A stretch of 41,192 nt of DNA from Prevotella sp. (GTDB lineage: Bacteria; Bacteroidota; Bacteroidia; Bacteroidales; Bacteroidaceae), in the NCBI GenBank assembly GCA_017538195.1, contig JAFYJH010000038.1, positions 1-41,192 on the forward strand, given 5' to 3'. The notes under the pieces were generated by a model. It was given only the letters and a program-made list of their open reading frames with translations. It had not been told where the DNA came from and ran no database searches. Shown in pieces: positions 16,549 through 26,644 of this stretch (position 1 is the first letter of the stretch; every line of letters starts with the position of its first letter). The position numbers and the translations under genes were made by a program.

Positions 16549-17610
16549 TCAAATATTTAACAAAAAAGAGGACATACGTTGCTGCAATTCTTCTGTAAAA
16601 ACAGCAAGTACTTTTGGGTTACAAGTACATGTTGAAGCAAACAGCTCAAAAAGTTGCCTCTCCTCATCACTCTCAAAATAAAATCCTCCTTGCCGCTGAA
16701 TAATTCTGGTACAGAGATACAACGTCGAAATTTTATTAAAAGTGCCGAATATTTCTGGCTTCGCTTTCTCCAAATTGATGTTTATGAAACTCAAGTCTAT
16801 CATTTGTCGCAGTTGAGAAACATTGAACGAATCGAGTGTCTTGTCTTGGGCGAGTATCATCTTAAACAAGGTACATTGAAAGTTATATTTTCCCTTTTCT
16901 ATATCGGAAAGTGATTTTATCTTCTCCGTTTTACGCCAATAAACAGCTTGTTTCTTTAGCATCGCCTGATTCAAATCCTGACGTTGGAGCAATTCGTTGT
17001 AACCATTAAATTCAGCACACAAATAATCAAAACCTTTTTGAAGGTCATCATAAGCTGCAAAATCCAACATATATGGATAGTCAAGACAGACTTCCAGCAA
17101 ATCTGCTGTGCGCATAGTTTTGAGCAAGTGATTAGGCAATAGCAGTTTTTCCTTGATTTGATTAACGCTGTATTTATTAAAGTTCCACTCCTCATAGCCT
17201 GGATAGAGCGGGAAACTATAGATGTGTGTGCATGTCCAAAAATTGGCCGACACGATTATTTTATCCAAATCTTCAGATTTGACATTCTGAAACGTGCCGT
17301 TTTTATAGAGTTTGAATAGTGCCTTTTCTGGAAATTCCAGTAGATAATTTTGTTCATCATTGTTCCGATAAACTATCAAATAAGGATTTTCTACGATTTC
17401 CCTTTGCAGCCATGAGGGTTGAATCGAGTCTGCCTCTTGCAAGTAATACACCTGTTCAAGGAGAGATGATTCTACCAATTGGACATCACTTTCTTCTACC
17501 AATTGGACATCACTTTCTTGATGGGAACATCCAACGCCAACCATTGCCATCATAATGAAGGAAACTAACAACATTAAATTTTGTTTACTCCTGTAAAATT
17601 CGATTTTCAT
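16549..17610 (-). CDS. Predicted lipoprotein, unknown function
   Basis: I do not recognise this 353-residue protein. Starting at 17610 gives a clean lipoprotein signal: basic n-region (MKIEFYRSKQ), hydrophobic core and the lipobox VGVGC. A longer frame opening at 17694 would cross the promoter at 17633-17663. Directly after the Cys there is a duplicated octapeptide ESDVQLVE, from a 24-bp perfect tandem repeat. The remainder is mostly helical and rich in Leu, Lys and Glu, without a domain I can name. The gene has lower GC than its neighbours, which could mean recent acquisition. It is divergent from the four-helix-bundle gene. Confidence 0.75.
   Translation of the reverse strand: MKIEFYRSKQNLMLLVSFIMMAMVGVGCSHQESDVQLVEESDVQLVESSLLEQVYYLQEADSIQPSWLQREIVENPYLIVYRNNDEQNYLLEFPEKALFKLYKNGTFQNVKSEDLDKIIVSANFWTCTHIYSFPLYPGYEEWNFNKYSVNQIKEKLLLPNHLLKTMRTADLLEVCLDYPYMLDFAAYDDLQKGFDYLCAEFNGYNELLQRQDLNQAMLKKQAVYWRKTEKIKSLSDIEKGKYNFQCTLFKMILAQDKTLDSFNVSQLRQMIDLSFININLEKAKPEIFGTFNKISTLYLCTRIIQRQGGFYFESDEERQLFELFASTCTCNPKVLAVFTEELQQRMSSFLLNI
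17471..17518 (-). repeat. Perfect 24-bp tandem duplication in the lipoprotein gene
   Basis: Bases 17471-17494 and 17495-17518 are identical. The unit is eight codons and adds a second ESDVQLVE just after the lipidated Cys, so the frame is preserved. Confidence 0.9.
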
Positions 17611-17632
17611 ATAGCCCTTTCTATTTTTTTTG

Positions 17633-17663
17633 CAAATGTACGAATTATTTCGGAACGAACAAA
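17633..17663 (-). promoter_or_regulatory. Promoter of the lipoprotein gene
   Basis: On the minus strand TTTG, 19 bases, TACATTTG (17633-17640). It sits 22 bases before the ATG at 17610 and supports that start. Confidence 0.75.
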
Positions 17664-17683
17664 GAATGTTGAAAAAAATGTTG

Positions 17684-17691
17684 TATCTTTG
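17684..17691 (+). promoter_or_regulatory. -7 box of the four-helix-bundle gene
   Basis: TATCTTTG ends 20 bases before the ATG at 17712. The -33 box is not clear. It lies only about 20 bp from the -33 box of the divergent lipoprotein promoter. Confidence 0.6.
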
Positions 17692-17711
17692 CAATATAAA
17701 TTCGGAATTTT

Positions 17712-18383
17712 ATGAAGGATGTCAAGGTGAATCATTACGACGATGGAACGGCAAGCGTTCTGCGTAAGGCGGTCGTGTTTGAAGAATTGCGGTTCTATCA
17801 GCGGAGCGATGTGCTCTATCAATTAACGCAAATTTTTTGCCAACGTTTTCTTCCCAAATATGGCGACAGAACGGTTGACCAAATGGTGCAGGCTGCGCGT
17901 AGCACCAAGCAGAATATTGCCGAAGGAAGCAGCGACGGTCAGACTTCGACGGCGATAGAGTTGAACTTGCTCGGCATTGCACGCGGTAGTAACAAAGAAC
18001 TGCTTGAAGACTACAAGGACTACTTGAAGCGAAAGGGAATGGACGAATGGTTCGGGAAAAATCCTCGCTTTGAGCGTATGCACGATTTCTGTAAATTTCA
18101 TAGTAAATATGAAGATTACAAGGAATTGTTGCCAAAAATGAATGACGAGGAGTTGGCGAATATGGCTATCTGCTTGTGTCATCAGATTGACAAGGCGCTG
18201 ACGAGTTATATTCAGCGAAAAGACAGGGAGTTTACAACAGAGGGTGGCATTCGTGAACGAATGACTGCGGCAAGACTCGAACAGCGTGAAACGCAAAAGG
18301 AAATCATTGCTCGGCAGCAAAGGGAAATTGAAGATTTGCAAAAGGAGGTTGAGCGGCTGAAAGGGCTTTTGTCGGGGAATTAA
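17712..18383 (+). CDS. Four-helix-bundle protein with coiled-coil suffix
   Basis: In this 223-residue protein, residues about 30-165 have the pattern of the 23S rRNA-intervening-sequence/Avd-like four-helix-bundle family, with ARSTKQNIAEGSS as the recognisable helix 2 motif and ELLEDYKDYLKRKG following. The last 55 residues (REFTTEGGIRERM onward) form the charged coiled-coil 'suffix' found in a subset of these proteins. Members bind nucleic acid or assemble into pentameric bundles, but their cellular role is not settled. No reverse transcriptase or rRNA gene is adjacent, so a diversity-generating-retroelement role is not supported. A pair of hairpins follows. Confidence 0.8.
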   Translation: MKDVKVNHYDDGTASVLRKAVVFEELRFYQRSDVLYQLTQIFCQRFLPKYGDRTVDQMVQAARSTKQNIAEGSSDGQTSTAIELNLLGIARGSNKELLEDYKDYLKRKGMDEWFGKNPRFERMHDFCKFHSKYEDYKELLPKMNDEELANMAICLCHQIDKALTSYIQRKDREFTTEGGIRERMTAARLEQRETQKEIIARQQREIEDLQKEVERLKGLLSGN

Positions 18384-18399
18384 ATGGGAGATTACTGGA

Positions 18400-18430
18400 A
18401 AATCCGGAAAATCTGGATTTTCCGGATTTT
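18400..18430 (+). terminator. Hairpin after the four-helix-bundle gene
   Basis: AAAATCCGGAAA (18400-18411) pairs perfectly with TTTCCGGATTTT (18419-18430) around a 7-base loop. It stands directly before a second hairpin. Confidence 0.55.
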
Positions 18431-18468
18431 AAAAAGTGGCGACTATCAATTTGATGTCGCCACTTTTT
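18431..18468. terminator. Bidirectional terminator between the four-helix gene and frdB
   Basis: AAAAAGTGGCGAC (18431-18443) and GTCGCCACTTTTT (18456-18468) form a perfect 13-bp stem with a 12-base loop, T-rich on both strands, between convergent genes. Confidence 0.9.
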
Positions 18469-18485
18469 CAGAGGAGCGGATGATG

Positions 18486-19244
18486 TTAATCCGCCAACTT
18501 GGCCTTGATGAACTCGCGGTTCAGTCGTGCGATGTTAGCAATGGATTCGCTCTTGGGGCAGACGGCTTCGCAGGCACGGGTGTTCGTGCAGTTGCCGAAA
18601 CCGAGTTCTTCCATCCGCATCACCATATTCTTGGCGCGACGGGCGGCCTCGGGACGACCCTGCGGCAGCAATGCCAACTGGCTGACCTTCGACGACACGA
18701 AGAGCATCGCCGAACCGTTCTTACAAGCGGCGACGCAGGCTCCGCAACCGATGCAGGTGGCGCAGTCCATCGCCTCGTCGGCATTCTCCTTCGGGATGAG
18801 GATGGCGTTGGCATCCTGCGCCTGTCCCGTGCGAATCGAGGTGTAGCCGCCAGCTTGGATGATCTTGTCGAAGGCTCCGCGATCGACCATACAGTCCTTG
18901 ATGACGGGGAAGGCTGCCGAGCGCCACGGTTCGACGGTGATGACGTCGCCGTCGTTGAAGCGGCGCATGTAGAGTTGGCAGGTCGTTGCACCGCGCTCGG
19001 TCTTGCCGTGCGGCGTTCCGTTGATGTAGAGCGAGCACATACCGCAGATTCCCTCGCGGCAGTCGTGGTCGAAGACAAACGGCTCCTTGCCCTCGTTGAT
19101 GAGTTCCTCGTTGAGGATGTCGAGCATTTCGAGGAAGGACGTGTCGTCGGGGATATTCTTCATCTCGCGTGACTCGAAGTGGCCTTTTTCGCGTGGGCCG
19201 TTTTGCTTCCAGTACTTAATTGTAAAACTGATATTTTTTGCCAT
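18486..19244 (-). CDS. frdB: Fumarate reductase/succinate dehydrogenase iron-sulfur subunit
   Basis: This 252-residue electron-transfer subunit carries electrons between the flavoprotein and the haem-bearing membrane subunit. The 2Fe-2S ligands are Cys62, 67, 70 and 89 (CREGICGMC...TTCQ). The 4Fe-4S/3Fe-4S ligands are in [14 protein letters not shown] (161-174) and [12 protein letters not shown] (219-230). It is the last gene of a frdC-frdA-frdB operon, 5 bases after frdA, and is closed by the hairpin at 18431-18468. In Bacteroidales this complex usually runs as fumarate reductase in the route to succinate, which is why I use frd symbols; sequence alone cannot fix the direction. Confidence 0.95.
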   Translation of the reverse strand: MAKNISFTIKYWKQNGPREKGHFESREMKNIPDDTSFLEMLDILNEELINEGKEPFVFDHDCREGICGMCSLYINGTPHGKTERGATTCQLYMRRFNDGDVITVEPWRSAAFPVIKDCMVDRGAFDKIIQAGGYTSIRTGQAQDANAILIPKENADEAMDCATCIGCGACVAACKNGSAMLFVSSKVSQLALLPQGRPEAARRAKNMVMRMEELGFGNCTNTRACEAVCPKSESIANIARLNREFIKAKLAD

Positions 19245-19249
19245 AATCT

Positions 19250-21232
<1,983 letters not shown>

Positions 21233-21245
21233 AATCTTTCTTAAA

Positions 21246-21275
21246 ATTAAAAATTAAAAGATTAAAAATTAAAAT
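21246..21275 (-). repeat. 15-bp AT-rich tandem repeat between frdC and frdA
   Basis: ATTAAAAATTAAAAG (21246-21260) is followed by ATTAAAAATTAAAAT (21261-21275). It fills most of the 42-base gap between the frdC stop and the frdA start and would give an unstructured U-rich leader. Confidence 0.7.
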
Positions 21276-21994
21276 CATTTGCAGCAGGCCGCCGCAGCAC
21301 CACATTCTCCACCGCTGCACAGCGACGGAGCACAACCGAAGGCAAACGCCAGAACAACCGCGATGAACATCAGAACCAGCAGCGTCACATACGTGTTGCC
21401 GATGCACTTCCAACGCTTGAACCACGTCTTTCCGCTCCAGCCGAAGGTCTGCATAGCCGACCAGAAGCCGTGCGTCAGGTGGAACCACAGAGCCACGAGC
21501 CAGATGATGTAGAGCACCACGAACACCGGGCACGAGAACGTCCGCACGATGTAACCGAATCCGTCGGCAGGATTGCCCAGAGGATCGGCGATGTGCAACA
21601 ACTCGGCAAACATCATGTTGTACCAGAAATTAAAGAGATGGAGCAGCAGTCCGAGCAGAATGATCAGACCCAGCACAAGCATGTTCTGCGAGGCCCATTC
21701 CACTTTCGACGGCTTGTCCGTCACCGCATAACGCTCTCCACCACGCGCCCGACGGTTCTGCATCGTCAGGATGAAGGCGTACACAATGTGAATCACTGCG
21801 AGTGCGGCCAGACCGAGCGTAGCCGCGACGGCATACCAGTTGGCACCCAGAAGCTCGCAAATCATGTTGTAACCGTCTTTCGAGAACAACGCCACCACGT
21901 TCATACAACCGTGAAAGGTCAAGAACAGAATCAGCGCAACACCCGTGACGGACATTACAACTTTCCTACCAATTGATGAATTGATTAACCACAT
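21275..21994 (-). CDS. frdC: Cytochrome b558-type membrane subunit of fumarate reductase
   Basis: This 239-residue membrane anchor has five hydrophobic spans (starting near 14, 55, 105, 155 and 205). His residues suited to two b haems occur at HGCMN, HIVYA, HLFNF and HLTHGF. This matches the single-subunit five-helix cytochrome b558 of B. subtilis and Bacteroidota complexes, which exchanges electrons with menaquinone. The C-terminal tail after the last helix is unusual: it has six Cys in about 20 residues (FGCAPSLCSGGECG, then AAAACCK). It is the first gene of the frdCAB operon, with its promoter at 22067-22097. Confidence 0.93.
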   Translation of the reverse strand: MWLINSSIGRKVVMSVTGVALILFLTFHGCMNVVALFSKDGYNMICELLGANWYAVAATLGLAALAVIHIVYAFILTMQNRRARGGERYAVTDKPSKVEWASQNMLVLGLIILLGLLLHLFNFWYNMMFAELLHIADPLGNPADGFGYIVRTFSCPVFVVLYIIWLVALWFHLTHGFWSAMQTFGWSGKTWFKRWKCIGNTYVTLLVLMFIAVVLAFAFGCAPSLCSGGECGAAAACCK

Positions 21995-22066
21995 AAATGA
22001 TTGATTTTAAATGAATTATTAAATGAAAAATACTTATTTTCAGGTATATTCACGCATTTTAGCGAA

Positions 22067-22097
22067 CAAAGGTAACACAAAATTATGAGATTCGCAA
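22067..22097 (-). promoter_or_regulatory. frdCAB promoter
   Basis: On the minus strand TTG is followed after 20 bases by TACCTTTG (22067-22074). The leader to the frdC ATG at 21994 is about 65 nt. Confidence 0.65.
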
Positions 22098-22153
22098 GCG
22101 TTTTTGCAAAAAATCGCCTTTGAAACGGATTATCTGTACCTTTTTCCGTCGTT

Positions 22154-24394
22154 CTATGGCATGATGGCGAAGTTCAACTGCCGTTTTTCGAGATTCGCCG
22201 ACGCCACGCGGATGTGAATCGGGTCGCCAAGTTGATAGACGTGGCGGCGACGACGACCCACCAAGCAATAGTTCTGCTCGTCGAAGTCGTAATAATCGTC
22301 GTCGAGGTCGCCGATGGGAACGAGTCCCTCGCAGTGGTTTTCGTCGATTTCGCAGTAGATTCCGAACGAGCGGATGCCTGAAATATGCGCGTCGAAATCC
22401 TCGCCGATGTGTTCCGCCATGTATTCCACCATCTTGTACTTGATGGATTCGCGCTCAGCCGAGGCCGCGAGTTGCTCCATGTCCGACGAATGTTCGCATT
22501 GCTCCTCGTAGTAACGCTCGTTGCCGCTCTTTCCACCCTGTTCGTAGCGCGTCAGCAGGCGATGGACCATCGTGTCGGGATAGCGGCGGATGGGCGAAGT
22601 GAAATGCGTGTAATACGGGAATGCGAGCCCGAAATGGCCGATGTTGTGGACGGAATATTTCGCCTTCATCATCGCACGAAGGGCAATGGCTTGGACGAGT
22701 TTCTGTTCGCGTTTTCCCTCGACATCGTCCATCAGTTTGTTCAGCGACCGAGCCGTCTGGCCGCTCGTTCCGGCGGTTTTCAGTCGATAGCCGAAGCGTT
22801 TGACAAACTCGCTCAACTGCTCCAATTTCTGCACATCGGGATTCTCGTGGATGCGGTAAGGAAGCGTTTTCGCCTTCTTGCCACGCTGCGGTTTTCCGAT
22901 GGACTCGGCGACGGTTCGGTTGGCCAAAAGCATAAACTCCTCGATGAGTTTGTTGGCGTCGCGCTGCCGCTTGAAATAGGCGCGAAGCGGACGACCTTTT
23001 TCATCGACATCGAAGTGAAGTTCCTCGCCCTCGAACTTGATGGAACCGTTTTTGAAACGCTCGGCACGCAATTTTTTCGCCAGCATATCGAGCAAGAGCA
23101 ACTGTTCGGCATTTTCGCCTTTGAGGTCGTGAGGATGCAGTTTTTTGGAGTTGTCGAAAAGGTTCGGCGACGGCTCTCCCGTGCCATCGACAACGCCGTT
23201 TTGTTCGAGCAGTTCCTGCACTTCCTCGTAAGCGTAGCGGCGGTTCGACTTGATGACGGTGTGGACGATGCGATGCGAGCGCACCTGCGCGTCCTCGTCC
23301 ATCAGCAGAATGACGCTGTAGCAGAGTTTTTCCTCGTCGGGACGCAGCGAACAAACGAAGTTGCAGAGGTGTTCGGGCAACATCGGAATCGTGCGATCGA
23401 CGAGATAGACGCTCGTGGCGCGTTTCTGCGCCTCTTTGTCGATGATCGAGCCTTCGGTAACGTAGTGCGACACGTCGGCAATGTGGACTCCAATTTCAAA
23501 AAGTTTGTCTTTTTTCCGAATCGACAAAGCATCGTCGAAGTCCTTCGCGTCGTGCGGGTCGATGGTGCAAGTCCATACATCGCGGAAATCCTCGCGCTCG
23601 GCCAAGTCTTTCTCTGTCACCTTGCCCGAAATTTTGTTGGCAGCCTCCTCCACCTCCTTCGGATAGCGATAAGGCAGGCCATATTGCGCCAGAATCGCGT
23701 GCATTTCGGCGTTGTTTTCGCCCTGCTGACCGAGAATGTCGATGACCTCGCCCACCATATTCCGATGCGACGCGTCGGGCCACTGCGTGATGCGAACCAA
23801 AGCCTTGTCGTCGCTTTTTCCGCCTTTCAACTTGCTTTTCGGAATCAGAATATCCTGCACAATGAGGTTGTCTTGCGTCACGAGGAAGGCGATGTCGCTA
23901 TCCACGCGCAACCTGCCCACAAACGTGTCTTTCGCCCGTTGCAGAATCTCCAAAACCTGCGCCTCGCGAATGTGGTTCCGACGGCGAGCCATCAGTGAAA
24001 AACGCACGCGGTCGCCGTTTTGCGCCCACAGCGAATTGCGCTCCGACACGAAAATCGGCTTGTCCGTGCCGTCGGGAACAATCGAATTTTTGCCGTTCAA
24101 CTTCCTTACAAAGCGACCTTCCTGCACCTGTCCGCCCATATTCAGCCGATAGGCGTTATCGCCTTCTTTCTTCAGAAAATCGTCCCACGCCATTTCGTCT
24201 AACACGCTGAGTGCCAACATTTTCAGCGGATGCGTGTTCAGTCGCAACTCGCGGAAAATCACCTTCAATTTGAATGTCGTCTGCGGATTTTCCGTAAACA
24301 AATCGTGCAACAGCCGCTCCACATCCGCCTTTCCGCTTTTGCATCGGCGCGGTTTTTCGTCAGCCTTGCTCTCCCGTCTTTTACTTCTTCCCAT
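22154..24394 (-). CDS. rnr: Ribonuclease R
   Basis: This 746-residue 3'-5' exoribonuclease degrades structured RNA and takes part in RNA quality control. It has an N-terminal winged-helix/cold-shock region (residues about 20-220) and a central RNB domain with the catalytic acidic cluster in DPHDAKDFDDALSI (metal-binding Asp residues). FTSPIRRYPDTMVHRLL is the conserved RNB end motif, and a C-terminal S1 domain ends in RIRVASANLEKRQLNFA-type sequence. I chose the ATG at 24394 (MGRSKRRESK) over an ATG 18 codons upstream, since the -7 box at 24427-24434 lies inside that extension. The stop is about 80 bases from the frd promoter. Confidence 0.95.
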   Translation of the reverse strand: MGRSKRRESKADEKPRRCKSGKADVERLLHDLFTENPQTTFKLKVIFRELRLNTHPLKMLALSVLDEMAWDDFLKKEGDNAYRLNMGGQVQEGRFVRKLNGKNSIVPDGTDKPIFVSERNSLWAQNGDRVRFSLMARRRNHIREAQVLEILQRAKDTFVGRLRVDSDIAFLVTQDNLIVQDILIPKSKLKGGKSDDKALVRITQWPDASHRNMVGEVIDILGQQGENNAEMHAILAQYGLPYRYPKEVEEAANKISGKVTEKDLAEREDFRDVWTCTIDPHDAKDFDDALSIRKKDKLFEIGVHIADVSHYVTEGSIIDKEAQKRATSVYLVDRTIPMLPEHLCNFVCSLRPDEEKLCYSVILLMDEDAQVRSHRIVHTVIKSNRRYAYEEVQELLEQNGVVDGTGEPSPNLFDNSKKLHPHDLKGENAEQLLLLDMLAKKLRAERFKNGSIKFEGEELHFDVDEKGRPLRAYFKRQRDANKLIEEFMLLANRTVAESIGKPQRGKKAKTLPYRIHENPDVQKLEQLSEFVKRFGYRLKTAGTSGQTARSLNKLMDDVEGKREQKLVQAIALRAMMKAKYSVHNIGHFGLAFPYYTHFTSPIRRYPDTMVHRLLTRYEQGGKSGNERYYEEQCEHSSDMEQLAASAERESIKYKMVEYMAEHIGEDFDAHISGIRSFGIYCEIDENHCEGLVPIGDLDDDYYDFDEQNYCLVGRRRRHVYQLGDPIHIRVASANLEKRQLNFAIMP

Positions 24395-24426
24395 AGCTTT
24401 TCTGTTTTTAGTTAAGATTTTCGATG

Positions 24427-24434
24427 CAAAGATA
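24427..24434 (-). promoter_or_regulatory. -7 box of the rnr promoter
   Basis: The minus strand reads TATCTTTG, 32 bases before the ATG at 24394. No convincing -33 TTTG at N19-21. Confidence 0.55.
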
Positions 24435-24454
24435 ATGAAAAAAGTCAAAAAAAC

Positions 24455-24485
24455 TTTGTAAATCGAATGTTTTTTCGTATATTTG
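24455..24485 (+). promoter_or_regulatory. Promoter of the HhH outer-membrane protein gene
   Basis: TTTG (24455-24458), 19 bases, TATATTTG (24478-24485), a full consensus match. It covers the only in-frame ATG (24467), so translation from this promoter must start further on. Confidence 0.75.
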
Positions 24486-26509
24486 CACTTGATAATTCAA
24501 TTCACGATAAAAAAAATGGGGTAAAGATTCGATTTCTGGCAATTTTGTTGTTCTTTTTGCCGATTTCATCGGAATTAAGGGCACAAATCGACGATGTTCT
24601 CGAGGATTTGACAACCATCGACGACATCGAGGCGGAATCGTGGGAACAGACTTACGATTTGCTCAGCGACCTGTTGGAAAATCCGCTGAACCTCAACACG
24701 GCCACGCCCGACGACTTGCGCCAACTGCCCTTTCTCAGCGAGGAGCAAATCGAGGAGATTTCGGAGTATATCTACCGCTACGGAGCCTTGCTTTCGGAGG
24801 GCGAACTGGCGATGATTCCGAGCATCGACGAAACGACGCGACAACGGCTGCTGAAATTTACGTATTTCGGCGATTCCGAGGAGAAAAAACGCTCGTTTTC
24901 GGAACTTTTGCGCGAGGGTCGCCACGAATTGATTGCCACTGGAAAAATCCCTTTCTACGAGCGGCGCGGCGACCGTGAAGCCTACCTCGGACCGCCCTAT
25001 AAACACTCGCTGCGCTACACGTTTCAGAATCAGCAGCGACTCAAGGCTGGTTTCATCGGTTCGCAGGATGCCGGCGAGCCGTTTTTCACCAACGGAAATG
25101 CCGCAGGCTACGATTTTTACGCCTTTTTCGTGCAGGCGCAGCGTTTCGGACGGCTGAAAAACCTCACGATCGGCCATTATCGGCTGAATTTCGGTCACGG
25201 ATTGGTGCTGAACAACGACCTTTCTTTCGGAAAACTCTTCTCGCTCAGTGCTGCCGACCGCAATCAGAACGTCATCCGAGGCCATTCCTCGCGGATGGAA
25301 TACAACTATCTGCAAGGTGCTGCCGCCACGATTTCCATCGCGAAAAACTTGGATTTGACGGCGTTTTTGTCCTATCGCGACATCGACGTAACGCCCAACG
25401 GCGACGAACCGCCGACCATCCGCACGATTCTCACTTCGGGCTACCATCGCACGAACACAGAAATGAATCGTCGGCGCAATGCGTCGGAATTTCTCGGCGG
25501 AAGTCGCCTTGCCTATCGCTACAACCGTTGGAACGCCGCCGTGACGGTGGTTTACGACGCTTTCGACAAGCCTTTGAAACCCGTTGAAAAGCGGTCGAAG
25601 GCCAATCTCTACCGCGAAATCTATCCCGAAGGACAGCATTTCTGGAACGCCAGCGTCGATTACGGTTATCGCCATTCGCGCTTCACCTTTAGCGGCGAAA
25701 CGGCGACCGGTTCGTGCGGCGGATTGGCCACGATGAACACGCTCAACGTGAAGTTGGCAGGGCAGTTGTCGCTCATCGCCATTCAGCGTTTCTACAGCTA
25801 TCGCTACTACGCGCTTCACAGCCAGAGCCTCAGCGAAGGCGGCGCGACGCAAAACGAGAGCGGAATCCTTGTCGGTGCGACTTGGCGACCGTCCTACGCG
25901 CTTTCCGTCACCGCCTACACCGATTTCGCCTATTTTCCGTGGGCTCGCTATCAGGTCAGTCAGCGGTCGCAGGCGTGGGACAACCTCGTTTCCGCCACGT
26001 GGAAACGCCGTCAGTGGAAGGTTGATTTGCGCTATCGGCTGCGACTGCGCGAAAAGGACAACGCCGACCGCTCTGCACTCGAAAATCGCACGGAACAACG
26101 GGCGCGAGCCGCCATTTCCTACACGGAAAAAACGTGGAATCTGCGGACGCAGACCGATTTGAGCCACATCGGAAACAGTTTTGGTTGGATGCTTTCCGAA
26201 ACCGCCGGTTTTAAGACGGAAAACATCGCGTTGAACGCCCTCGTCGCCTATTTCCACACCGACGACTACGACAGCCGCCTCTACCTCTACGAAAACGGTC
26301 CGAAGTACACTTTTTCTGTTCCGATGGTCTATGGTCACGGTATTCGCTATATGCTGATGGCGCAGTGGCAGCCCTCGCGTCGCCTGCTGTTCACCGCCAA
26401 AATCGCCACCACCAATTATTTCGACCGCTCGACCATCAGCAGCGGCTATCAGCAAATCGACGCCTCCTCAATGACCGACCTCGACTTGCAACTTCGCTGG
26501 CGGTTTTGA
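24467..26509 (+). CDS. Outer-membrane beta-barrel protein with helix-hairpin-helix repeats; start codon uncertain
   Basis: This frame of 680 codons holds a signal peptide (hydrophobic core FLAILLFFLPI, likely cleavage after ELRA), then ComEA-like helix-hairpin-helix motifs (NPLNLNTATPDDLRQLPFLS and EGELAMIPSID). The remaining roughly 530 residues have alternating aromatic strands ending in LDLQLRWRF, typical of an outer-membrane barrel. This HhH-plus-barrel layout is common in Bacteroidota and has no assigned function. The start is odd. The in-frame ATG at 24467 is inside the promoter, while an ATG at 24516, well placed for the promoter, is one base out of frame (ATG GGG TAA). One more G in the run 24518-24521 would fuse it to the signal peptide as MGVKIRF. 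This may be a phase-off state, an assembly error or a non-standard start. Confidence 0.75.
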   Translation: MFFRIFALDNSIHDKKNGVKIRFLAILLFFLPISSELRAQIDDVLEDLTTIDDIEAESWEQTYDLLSDLLENPLNLNTATPDDLRQLPFLSEEQIEEISEYIYRYGALLSEGELAMIPSIDETTRQRLLKFTYFGDSEEKKRSFSELLREGRHELIATGKIPFYERRGDREAYLGPPYKHSLRYTFQNQQRLKAGFIGSQDAGEPFFTNGNAAGYDFYAFFVQAQRFGRLKNLTIGHYRLNFGHGLVLNNDLSFGKLFSLSAADRNQNVIRGHSSRMEYNYLQGAAATISIAKNLDLTAFLSYRDIDVTPNGDEPPTIRTILTSGYHRTNTEMNRRRNASEFLGGSRLAYRYNRWNAAVTVVYDAFDKPLKPVEKRSKANLYREIYPEGQHFWNASVDYGYRHSRFTFSGETATGSCGGLATMNTLNVKLAGQLSLIAIQRFYSYRYYALHSQSLSEGGATQNESGILVGATWRPSYALSVTAYTDFAYFPWARYQVSQRSQAWDNLVSATWKRRQWKVDLRYRLRLREKDNADRSALENRTEQRARAAISYTEKTWNLRTQTDLSHIGNSFGWMLSETAGFKTENIALNALVAYFHTDDYDSRLYLYENGPKYTFSVPMVYGHGIRYMLMAQWQPSRRLLFTAKIATTNYFDRSTISSGYQQIDASSMTDLDLQLRWRF

Positions 26510-26513
26510 GTTG

Positions 26514-26599
26514 TTTTTACACAAAAAATTTGAGTTTATTTCACAAAAAAAATCGACTTATTCCACACAAAAAAAAGAGTAATTTTACAAAAAAATGCC
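26514..26599 (+). repeat. Four imperfect 20-23-bp repeats with CACAAAAAA cores
   Basis: Units begin near 26514, 26535, 26558 and 26580. Each has a T-rich start, an ACA or CACA step and a run of 6-9 A. They lie between two convergent genes just before a terminator hairpin. Homology between units is partial. Confidence 0.5.
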
Positions 26600-26628
26600 C
26601 CAACTGCCATTGCAGCGGGAGCATTTTT
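26591..26628. terminator. Bidirectional terminator between the HhH barrel gene and the sialidase gene
   Basis: AAAAATGC (26591-26598) pairs with GCATTTTT (26621-26628), with further pairing inside (CC/GG and CTGC/GCAG). It is T-rich on both strands, between convergent stops. Confidence 0.75.
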
Positions 26629-26644
26629 CAATAATTTCCGAGGA

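Noticed and set aside
17712..18383. Diversity-generating retroelement accessory (Avd)
   Set aside because: The fold is related, but no reverse transcriptase, template or variable repeat is seen nearby.
24575..26455. 626-codon open frame antisense to the HhH barrel gene
   Set aside because: No motif, signal or promoter; the plus-strand product has a signal peptide, HhH motifs and barrel strands.
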